Assembly (NCBI GenBank): GCA_050692915.1 | Contig: JBOGVU010000048.1 | Location: forward strand, 1 to 19,543 | DNA length: 19,543 nucleotides | From: CALAEC01 sp050692915 | GTDB taxonomy: Bacteria; Actinomycetota; UBA4738; CALAEC01 | Direction: 5' to 3' | In this document: one piece after another, positions 7,343 through 12,751 of the stretch | Layout: every line of letters begins with the position of its first letter | Numbering within the stretch: position 1 is the stretch's first letter | Notes under the pieces: model-generated | The model's input: the letters and a program-made list of their open reading frames with translations, nothing else | Told to the model about the DNA's origin: nothing | The model's database searches: none | Made by a program: the position numbers and the translations under genes

Positions 7343-8149
7343 TCAACCCTTAGCCTGGGAGCGGTCCTGCGGTTCCTCTGTGTTCTTCGGCGGCAACACC
7401 GCTCGGGGAGCGGTTCCGTAGTGGTCCATGACGGCCTCCACCGTTCCGGGAAAGACATCCAAGCCCTCGTTCAATAAGCGGGCGTAGATTGTTCGCTGGG
7501 GATCGCCGCCCGCGTATTCGGAGGCATATGCGACGGGTCTCCGGACATGCGCGATATCGTCGCGAAGGGCCTTTAGATTCAGCACCCTCTCCCATAGGTC
7601 AGGGTTCGCGGACTTGAGGTTTGGTCTGCTCGTCACGGTGGACATGATGAGGCTGAGTCGCCACTCGATGCCTCTTTGCTCCAAGTGGTGCTTGTCCAAC
7701 TGCTCACCCTTGATCTCCATCTCGAATCCATCCGGGATCGATTCATTGGCCCAACTATCTAGCGCCGCATGGCAGAGAACCGTCCCAGCCATCGCTTCCT
7801 GAAAGAAGTCAAAGACGGCCGAGTCGTTAGTGAAGCGAAGATCGCTAAAAGGCCTCATGCGGCCTTTCGTGCTGGTCTGCCCGAGGAGTGACCGTTTCAT
7901 ACGCGCGGCTCGACCGATGTGTTGGGCTCCGACCGTGAGGAGAAGGGCAGACGTGCGCGGGGCCGGAAAAGAAACCTTCCCGACGCCTTCCCATTCGACT
8001 ATCTGCGCTAGAGCAATCTCTTCCCCCGCTGGAATAGGAGGTTGCCCCTGAGGCCCAGGCGGTACGTCCTTGGCGATGCGATCGACGATCCAACGCCTTG
8101 GGTCGCCCTCTTTCGGGCTGCGAGGCTCCGAGCGCTTCTTTCGAGACAT
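7343..8149 (-). CDS. Unknown protein with HEPN-like R-x4-H motif
   Basis: 268 aa. The N-terminus is basic and disordered (MSRKKRSEPRSPKEGDPRR). The middle is helical: FDFFQEAMAGTVLCHAALDSWAN near residue 112, then KALRDDIAHVRRP near 190. RDDIAH fits the R-x4-6-H catalytic motif of HEPN RNases, and a long helix followed by an Arg...His helix suits that fold, but I cannot name a family. The ATG at 8149 is directly preceded by GGAG, closer than normal, while TAAAAT lies about 16 nt upstream, so a nearly leaderless start is possible. It is followed after 10 nt by the 6457-7332 gene. Lower GC than the surroundings suggests acquisition. Confidence 0.7.
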   Translation of the reverse strand: MSRKKRSEPRSPKEGDPRRWIVDRIAKDVPPGPQGQPPIPAGEEIALAQIVEWEGVGKVSFPAPRTSALLLTVGAQHIGRAARMKRSLLGQTSTKGRMRPFSDLRFTNDSAVFDFFQEAMAGTVLCHAALDSWANESIPDGFEMEIKGEQLDKHHLEQRGIEWRLSLIMSTVTSRPNLKSANPDLWERVLNLKALRDDIAHVRRPVAYASEYAGGDPQRTIYARLLNEGLDVFPGTVEAVMDHYGTAPRAVLPPKNTEEPQDRSQAKG

Positions 8150-8274
8150 CTCCAGTGAGGTTCCATTTTACGGCTGGACGGGGGGTTCCCCCTTCAGCCA
8201 ATCAGCAGGGCCACAATCCGTACAGAAGGGGAAGGAGCGATGGGTCCTCGCTGGCTGTCCAGTACGGACCCGTC

Positions 8275-8520
8275 TCAGCCCATGGGCTTGGGTGAGTCGG
8301 AAACATCTTCCCAAGGCCAGCCGGGCAGCGACTGAGGGGGCTCCCTCTTTGCCCACGGATTGTTGCCTGGCAGTTCGGGAAGTCCGAGTTTTCTTTGCAT
8401 CCGGTAGATCGCTTGGTCGAGCCGTGCGATAAGCATCGGGTTGAGATCGTAGTGAACAGGCCCTACCTGGGGGTCGAGATCGTATGTCCAGTGCACGTTG
8501 CCATCCGAATCACGATTCAT
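8275..8520 (-). CDS. Small protein of unknown function, possibly 5'-truncated by an IS
   Basis: 81 aa from ATG at 8520 (MNRDSDGNVHWTYDLDPQVG). It is rich in Pro, Trp and Asp, with a short helical stretch LIARLDQAIYRMQRKLG. The ATG is only 11 bp from the end of an IS-derived element, no RBS or promoter fits in that space, and the reading frame stays open into the element through residues TTFY. The original start may therefore have been lost. It lies 125 bp upstream of the HEPN-like gene in the same direction. No family recognised. Confidence 0.5.
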   Translation of the reverse strand: MNRDSDGNVHWTYDLDPQVGPVHYDLNPMLIARLDQAIYRMQRKLGLPELPGNNPWAKREPPQSLPGWPWEDVSDSPKPMG

Positions 8521-8531
8521 ATAGAAAGTCG

Positions 8532-9149
8532 TGGTCTTGACCCGGTTCGGTGGACACCCGACAGTGGGGCACGCGGCCCCGGAAGGGAGTCCACATGGGA
8601 AGGTCGGGGTACCCGCCAGAGTTCCGGGCTGAGGCCGTCGAGCTGTACCGAAACTCGGGCCGGTCCATGCGCGAGATCGCCCAGGATCTCGGCATCGTCG
8701 GTTCGCTCGGTCGTCGACGCCGAGCTCACCTGTCCATCGTCCGGATCCACGACGCCTCCCGGGGCACGTACGGCCGTCCCAGGATCTGTGCCGAGCCCCG
8801 CTACGAGGGCACCCGGTGCTCCGCCAAGCGGGTGGCTCGACTGATGCGCGCTGCGGGGATCTCGGGCATCCCGGCACGTCGGAGGCGCCGGGGCCTCACC
8901 CGCCGCCGTCCGGGGGTCGCTCCCCCACCCCGACCTTGGTGGGGCGCCGGTTCTCCGCGCCGACATTCGACCGGCTGTGGGTGGCCGACATCACCTACGT
9001 CCCCACCGGCGAGGGTGGGTGTACCTGGCCGGCTCCACTCAAGCCTCGGCTACCTGAGCCCCGCCGAGTTCGCAAGGAGGGTCCACCAGGAGATCCAGGA
9101 GGCTACAGTTGCCTAACCGGACCGTGTCCACGAAAGCGGGTCAAGACCA
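8532..9149 (+). mobile_element. Deletion derivative of an IS3-like element (non-autonomous)
   Basis: About 618 bp bounded by imperfect inverted repeats: the left end begins TGGTCTTGACCCG (8532 on) and the right end finishes CGGGTCAAGACCA (to 9149). Over the first 26 bp they agree at 23 positions. The ends have the 5'-TG...CA-3' form usual in the IS3 family. Full IS3 elements are about 1.2-1.5 kb, so half is missing. No 3-4 bp target duplication is visible (GTCG left, GGCT right), so the insertion is old or rearranged. Confidence 0.75.
8595..9116 (+). pseudogene. Degenerate IS3-type transposase (OrfA/OrfB remnants)
   Basis: Fragments of both transposase reading frames can be read. First is an OrfA-like HTH: MGRSGYPPEFRAEAVELYRN from 8595, ending in REIAQDLGIVGSL. 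It jumps directly to an OrfB-like N-terminal part (HDASRGTYGRPRI, then RVARLMRAAGISG). The first catalytic strand FDRLWVADITYVPT then appears in another frame near 8965-9005, so there is a frameshift. Finally the extreme C-terminus SSLGYLSPAEF joins straight on near 9040. The second Asp and the Glu of the DDE triad are deleted, so no active enzyme can be made; the element could only move with help in trans. Confidence 0.75.
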
Positions 9150-9160
9150 GGCTGCAAGGG

Positions 9161-9204
9161 GCGTGGTCCCTACGGGGTTCGAACCCGTGTCTCCACCTTG
9201 AGAG
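9161..9204 (-). repeat. Partial tRNA-Glu 3' half (att-like direct repeat, distal copy)
   Basis: 44 bp matching 10555-10598 with one mismatch (G at 9177 against A at 10571). It spans the tRNA-Glu sequence from the anticodon region (CTCTCAAGGTGG on the minus strand) through the T arm to the acceptor 3' end, plus three bases beyond. The 5' half of the tRNA is absent, so this is not a working gene. Duplication of a tRNA 3' end is the usual trace of integration by a tyrosine-recombinase element. It begins 12 bp after the IS-like element ends. Confidence 0.85.
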
Positions 9205-9318
9205 CGTCTCTGAGGCGGTCCTGGGCCATCCCGGTTGATGCTGGGTCGTGCGGTTTCGCAGGTCAGCGCGGTGCTGCGGTCCCGGCCCGTCCCGTGTCGC
9301 CCTGCCATATCAGGCTCC

Positions 9319-9342
9319 GATGTGACCACGGATGTGACCACG
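9319..9342 (+). repeat. Tandem 12-bp repeat near left island end
   Basis: Two perfect tandem copies of GATGTGACCACG. They lie 115 bp inside the distal tRNA-Glu fragment. A related pair lies at 10487-10510 near the other island end, and both pairs are followed by GCCTTGA, so these could be arm-type binding sites of an integrase. Confidence 0.6.
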
Positions 9343-9382
9343 GCCTTGAGTGCGCCACGTACATGATTCACTAGGGCCTGCG

Positions 9383-9877
9383 ATGCGCGACTTCTTCGAC
9401 CAGATCGAGGCTGCTGTCGACGCCCGGCTCTACTACGTCTCGCTGATGTGCGCGCTGGCGATCCCGGACGTGTGCGGGGGCATGGAGGCCGAAGACGGCC
9501 AAGCCACGAAGGCACGCTACATCGAATGGTTCGATCGCCACATGGGTCAGCTCTACGCGGGAACGCTCTCGGGGGAGGACTGCTACCTCCTTCGGTGCGC
9601 CATGCTCCATCAGGGCTCGCTCCGCCACCCGAAGGCGACCTACGAGCGTGTGATCTTTCTTGAGCCTGGCACGGGTCCCATCCTCCACATGAACGTCGTC
9701 ATGGATGCTCTCAACATCGACGCCTCGATCTTCTGCCGGGATATGATTGAGGCCGGGCGGGAATGGCTGGCACAGGCGGAGCAGTCGGAGGCCTACAAGC
9801 GGAACTACGACAAGTTCTTGAAGCGCCATCCCGAGGGCTTGCGCCCTTACATCGTTGGTGTACCAGTTATCGGATAA
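9383..9877 (+). CDS. Unknown conserved protein with HEPN-like R-x4-H motif
   Basis: 164 aa from ATG at 9383 (MRDFFDQIEAAVDARLYYV); an in-frame GTG at 9350 would add 11 residues but lies at the edge of a repeat. The protein is helical: DARLYYVSLMCALAIPDVCGG, then YIEWFDRHMG, LSGEDCYLLRCAMLHQG near residue 65, FCRDMIEAGREWLAQAE near 118, and a basic C-terminus. RCAMLH fits the R-x4-H motif of HEPN RNases. Similar short proteins with an LRCA-LHQG core occur widely in bacteria as hypothetical proteins. No RBS is obvious. It is the only intact gene inside the segment bounded by the two tRNA-Glu repeats, so it may be the cargo of that small island. Confidence 0.7.
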   Translation: MRDFFDQIEAAVDARLYYVSLMCALAIPDVCGGMEAEDGQATKARYIEWFDRHMGQLYAGTLSGEDCYLLRCAMLHQGSLRHPKATYERVIFLEPGTGPILHMNVVMDALNIDASIFCRDMIEAGREWLAQAEQSEAYKRNYDKFLKRHPEGLRPYIVGVPVIG

Positions 9878-9901
9878 TCGAAGTCCCAAGCCTACCGCCC
9901 G

Positions 9902-10092
9902 CTACACGGTCGTGCCTGAGTGACAGCCGTCCCGCCGGGCCCATCGCTCCATGGCCATGGCGTCGTCGTGGGCCCGCCTCCGGCCCTCTCGGAGCCGGGC
10001 CCGCGGCTCGGGATCCCTCCGCACCCGACCGACGATCGACCGGGGATGGGGCGCTCGAACGTCCCGAACTGGCGGCGATGGACACCCGACGC
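9902..10092 (-). pseudogene. Decayed coding trace, 3' part (unknown)
   Basis: On the minus strand one frame ends RRRAHDDAMAMERWARRDG and then a stop near 9902, which looks like a real protein C-terminus. Going upstream it loses coding character within about 60 residues, and I find no start. Possibly the last exposed piece of a replication or transfer protein of the integrated element, but no family is recognised. Confidence 0.25.
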
Positions 10093-10146
10093 ACCGCTCA
10101 GACCTTGGGTTCCTCGGGCGACCGTAGGCGCCACCGGGGACGGCTG

Positions 10147-10436
10147 TCAGCCAGCTCTGGCCTCCAGGTACGGCCGCACTCGCTCGCCGAGGTTGATCGC
10201 CCCGGCCTCCAGCCGCGCCCCCAGGTCGGTGAAGAACTGCTCGGCCTCGGCCACGGCGCCCTGGGCCCGCCGGTACTCGGCCAGCGCGCCCGGTCTGCGG
10301 CCGCGACCGGCTTGAGATCCTTGAGCGCCCGACTGTCGTCAACGCGGTCGTAGCGTCCGAGCAGCCCGCACCTGTAGCAGCGCGAGTTGATCCTTCGATA
10401 CCGCCACCGGCGCCGGGCTCGACGGAGCCGCTCCCC
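10147..10436 (-). pseudogene. Decayed, frameshifted coding trace (unknown)
   Basis: On the minus strand one frame gives RRINSRCYRCGLLGRYDR and SRALKDLKPVAAADR. After a frame change near 10285-10300 the neighbouring frame continues ALAEYRRAQGAVAEAEQFF and LEAGAINLGERVRPYLEA to a stop at 10147. The second part has the helical, Ala/Glu/Arg-rich pattern of a genuine protein. No intact start exists. I take it as a broken gene of the tRNA-bounded island; the family is unknown. Confidence 0.35.
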
Positions 10437-10486
10437 TCTACCGAAAGAGGGCGATGCCCGCCCGAGACTGGCTCTTGATGAGGCCC

Positions 10487-10510
10487 ATTGTGACCACCAC
10501 GGTGACCACC
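10487..10510 (+). repeat. Tandem 12-bp-spaced repeat near right island end
   Basis: ATTGTGACCACC and ACGGTGACCACC: two copies of GTGACCACC with 12-bp periodicity, followed by GCCTTGA as in the pair at 9319-9342. They lie 45 bp inside the intact tRNA-Glu copy. Confidence 0.55.
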
Positions 10511-10541
10511 GGCACCGCCTTGAACATATTCGATCGCGTTC

Positions 10542-10554
10542 CCGCTGGTCAGAC
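10542..10554. repeat. 13-bp inverted repeat arm, 3' of tRNA-Glu
   Basis: CCGCTGGTCAGAC is the exact reverse complement of 10707-10719. In the minus-strand tRNA transcript it lies in the 3' trailer, 4 nt after the tRNA-Glu body, and could pair with the 5' leader. Confidence 0.8.
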
Positions 10555-10557
10555 GCG

Positions 10558-10630
10558 TGGTCCCTACGGGATTCGAACCCGTGTCTCCACCTTGAGAGGG
10601 TGGTGTCCTAGGCCACTAGACGAAGGGACC
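10558..10630 (-). tRNA. tRNA-Glu (anticodon CTC)
   Basis: 73 nt on the minus strand. Acceptor arms GGTCCCT and AGGGACC pair over 7 bp. The D arm has CTAGTGGCCTAG, the anticodon arm CCACC-CTCTCAA-GGTGG gives anticodon CTC (codon GAG), and the T arm is ACGGG-TTCGAAT-CCCGT. The discriminator is A and CCA is not encoded. Its 5' end directly abuts the encoded CCA of tRNA-Gln, so the pair must be cut apart from one precursor. Its 3' half is duplicated at 9161-9204. Confidence 0.95.
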
Positions 10631-10704
10631 TGGCTGGGTCGCCTGGATTCGAACCAGGACTAGCTGATCCAGAGTCAGCCGGGCTACCGTTACCCCACGA
10701 CCCA
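10631..10704 (-). tRNA. tRNA-Gln (anticodon CTG), CCA encoded
   Basis: Minus strand, 71 nt plus encoded CCA. Acceptor TGGGTCG pairs with CGACCCA, the discriminator is G, the D arm has GGGGTAACGGTAGCCC, the anticodon arm GCTGA-CTCTGGA-TCAGC gives CTG (codon CAG), and the T arm is TCCTG-GTTCGAATC-CAGG. It is upstream of tRNA-Glu with no spacer between the genes. Confidence 0.95.
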
Positions 10705-10706
10705 AG

Positions 10707-10719
10707 GTCTGACCAGCGG
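10707..10719. repeat. 13-bp inverted repeat arm, 5' of tRNA-Gln
   Basis: GTCTGACCAGCGG on the plus strand, partner of 10542-10554. On the minus strand it forms the 5' leader of the tRNA-Gln/tRNA-Glu precursor, 2 nt before tRNA-Gln. Confidence 0.8.
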
Positions 10720-10721
10720 AA

Positions 10722-10727
10722 ATGATA
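10722..10727 (-). promoter_or_regulatory. Possible -10 box of the tRNA operon
   Basis: TATCAT on the minus strand, just upstream of the leader arm of the inverted repeat. A start about 7 nt downstream would fall within that arm. No good -35 at normal spacing. Confidence 0.3.
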
Positions 10728-10847
10728 GCAGGCTCCCTGGCGGGCTCTCCCGCACTTCAAGCCCAAAGGAAAGCAACGGTCCAGGAGGTTGAAAGAAGCG
10801 CGCCGACCCGGACATGTACCGAGCAGAGACCGACGCGAGGGACGAGC

Positions 10848-11414
10848 GTGGACGATGAAATCGGAGCCGGCTTCCGGCTTCTGTACGAGGACCATGCGGA
10901 TCGGGTCCTGGCCTACGCACTCCGTCGGGTGCCGGAGGAGGACGCCGCCGACGTTGTCTCGGAGACCTTCCTCACGGCCTGGCGACGGGCGGACGACATC
11001 CCGACGGATCCCTTGCCGTGGCTGTTCGGGGTGGCTCGGAGGACCGTGGCCAACCGGCGACGATCCCTCCGGCGCCGAGCGGCGCTCCGCGAGCGGGTGG
11101 AGGGGGAGGCGTCTCGAGGCCCCCGGCTGGCGCCCGACCCGGCCGATCAGGTCGAGTTGAGGATGGCCGTCTCGGCGGCGCTGGGCCGGCTGTCGGGGCG
11201 CGACCGTGAGGCCCTGATGCTGGTGGCCTGGGACGGCCTGGACGCGGAGCGGGCCGCCGCGGCGGTGGGCTCGACGCCGGCGGCCTTCGTCGTACGGCTG
11301 CACCGGGCCCGGCGGCGACTGGCGCGCGAGCTCGCGAAAGAGTTCTCGGGAGCCGGACATGTTCCGGGTGAGGGGACCACGCGCCCCACCCAGGTGAGCG
11401 AGGAGGCCACATGA
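10848..11414 (+). CDS. ECF-type RNA polymerase sigma factor (sigma-70 family)
   Basis: 188 aa from a GTG at 10848; the conserved region begins at once, which supports this start, though the RBS (GAGGGACGA) is weak. Region 2 is FRLLYEDHADRVLAYALRR followed by DAADVVSETFLTAWRR, with PLPWLFGVARRTVANRRR in region 2.4. Region 4 is LGRLSGRDREALMLVAWDG with the HTH AERAAAAVGSTPAAFVVRLHRARRRL. There is no region 3, as expected for ECF factors. The stop overlaps the start of the next gene (ATGA), so the sigma factor and the membrane protein are translationally coupled. An ECF-type promoter lies at 12480-12505 in the same cluster and is a plausible target. Confidence 0.93.
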   Translation: MDDEIGAGFRLLYEDHADRVLAYALRRVPEEDAADVVSETFLTAWRRADDIPTDPLPWLFGVARRTVANRRRSLRRRAALRERVEGEASRGPRLAPDPADQVELRMAVSAALGRLSGRDREALMLVAWDGLDAERAAAAVGSTPAAFVVRLHRARRRLARELAKEFSGAGHVPGEGTTRPTQVSEEAT

Positions 11415-12469
11415 GGCACGACGTGATGGAGCTGCTCCGGTCGGCCGACCCGGTCGACCCCGACCGGGTTCGGGGCTGGGCGAGTGGGTCCCAGGGCCAG
11501 CGCGTGTACCTGGGCATCCTGGGCCAGGCCCCCGAGAAGGTCCCCCAGAGGGTCCGCCTCCGGTCGCGGCGACGTCTCGCCCTGATCCCGGCGGGGGCGG
11601 CGGTCCTGGCCCTGGCCCTGGTGATCGGCTCCACGGTCCTCCCCGGCGTTCGGGGCGGCGCTTCCGCGGAGGCCGCCCAGGTGCTCCGGCGGGCGGCGGA
11701 CGTGGCGGGTGCCCGGCCCCCGGTCGCCGCCGAAGGACGGTACCGCTACACGCGTTCGGAGAGCGCTTACCTCTGGACCTCCGTCGAGGACGGGACGAGC
11801 GTGTCCGCCCTGGTGCCCGAGGTGCGCGAGCGGTGGGTGGCCTCGGACGGATCCGGCCGGATCCGGTCGGAGACCGGGGACCCGATCTTCCTGGGCCCTC
11901 GGGACCGGGCGCGGTACGAGACGTGCTGCATCCGGGAGCGGTGGGGGGGCCGTACCAGCGACAAGACGTTCGGGCCAGGCGGGCTCTTCTACCAGGACGT
12001 CTCCGGGCTCTCCACCGACCCCGCCGAGCTGTACGGGCAGATCGAGCGACGGGCGGCCAAGCCCCTGGGAGCGGCGGATGACGAGACGGGGGTGACCGAC
12101 GAGGGCGTGCCTGGGGCCGTGGAGATGTTCGTGATGGTTGGGGACCTCCTGCGGGAGACCGTGGCGCCGCCGGCGCTGCGGGCGGCGCTGTACGAGGTGG
12201 CCGCCCGCATCCCCGGCGTGGAGCTGGTGGGCGGCGTCGCCGACCCCGCGGGACGGCGCGGCGTCGCGGTGGCCATCGAGTCCGACTACTCGGGCGCGCT
12301 GATCCGCGAGGAGCTCGTCTTCGACCCCAACACCTCGGAGCTGCTGGCCGAGCGGCAGGTCCTCCTGGAGCGGGTGCCGTGGCTGGACGCGGAGCCCGGC
12401 GCGGTCATCGGCTGGGCCGCGTACCTCCAGTCGGGGACCGTCGACTCGACCTCCGTTCGGCCCTCCTAA
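11411..12469 (+). CDS. CU044_5270-type membrane protein, probable sigma-factor partner
   Basis: 352 aa, ATG overlapping the sigma stop. The N-terminal cytoplasmic part (MRHDVMELLRSADPVDPDRV) is followed by a basic RVRLRSRRR and one transmembrane helix at about 56-76 (LALIPAGAAVLALALVIG). The rest is an external domain starting EAAQVLRRAADVAG, with YRYTRSES, EVRERWVASDGSGR and a C-terminal region ending WAAYLQSG. This pattern matches the actinobacterial CU044_5270 family, regularly encoded next to ECF sigma factors. An anti-sigma role is inferred from coupling and topology; no zinc-binding HxxxCxxC motif is present. Confidence 0.8.
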   Translation: MRHDVMELLRSADPVDPDRVRGWASGSQGQRVYLGILGQAPEKVPQRVRLRSRRRLALIPAGAAVLALALVIGSTVLPGVRGGASAEAAQVLRRAADVAGARPPVAAEGRYRYTRSESAYLWTSVEDGTSVSALVPEVRERWVASDGSGRIRSETGDPIFLGPRDRARYETCCIRERWGGRTSDKTFGPGGLFYQDVSGLSTDPAELYGQIERRAAKPLGAADDETGVTDEGVPGAVEMFVMVGDLLRETVAPPALRAALYEVAARIPGVELVGGVADPAGRRGVAVAIESDYSGALIREELVFDPNTSELLAERQVLLERVPWLDAEPGAVIGWAAYLQSGTVDSTSVRPS

Positions 12470-12479
12470 CGGGGAAGCG

Positions 12480-12505
12480 GGAACGTTTCGGGACGTTCGT
12501 TCGTC
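12480..12505 (+). promoter_or_regulatory. ECF-type promoter (GGAAC-N17-CGTC)
   Basis: GGAAC at 12480-12484, a 17-bp spacer and CGTC at 12502-12505 match the sigma-E-type ECF consensus. A start near 12512 leaves a leader of about 30 nt with a strong SD (AGGAGG at 12531-12536) before the ATG at 12542. The sigma gene itself has no such box upstream. Confidence 0.55.
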
Positions 12506-12541
12506 TCGTGTCTCGAGGCCGTTGGACGGAAGGAGGAACCG

Positions 12542-12733
12542 ATGAAGCGGGGAGTGCGAATGGGTCGCGCACCGGTCGACCGGGGCGCGGCCCCCGCGTG
12601 GAGGCCTTCCGGGTCGGTGGGGCGTCATGAGCCGCCGATCCGCACCTGCGCGTCGTGCGGACGGCGAGCCGCCGTCCACCTGGATCCCCGGGGAAGCTGG
12701 GCGTGGTGCTCGGCGTGCGGACGCGCCGCCTGA
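12542..12733 (+). CDS. Small zinc-ribbon protein
   Basis: 63 aa, ATG 5 nt after AGGAGG. The first half is basic and Pro/Gly-rich. The second half carries two CxxC pairs, CASCGRR and CSACGRAA, 18 residues apart from first Cys to first Cys, which is a compact zinc-ribbon layout. Partner unknown. It lies between an ECF-type promoter and the RTX gene (18 bp downstream), so it is probably co-transcribed with it. Confidence 0.65.
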   Translation: MKRGVRMGRAPVDRGAAPAWRPSGSVGRHEPPIRTCASCGRRAAVHLDPRGSWAWCSACGRAA

Positions 12734-12751
12734 GCGGGAGGAGGAGGAGGA

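Noticed and set aside
8181..8192. GGGGGTTCCCCC just upstream of the HEPN-like gene, as an operator
   Set aside because: The arms leave a 2-nt centre and no second copy is seen; too little evidence for a site.
9161..9204. A second tRNA-Glu gene
   Set aside because: Only the 3' half is present; the acceptor 5' strand and D arm are missing.
9141..9515. Minus-strand frame with GALKAVVTSVVTSEPD and a C-terminal tRNA-derived stretch
   Set aside because: It translates the 12-bp repeats and the tRNA-Glu fragment, not a protein gene.
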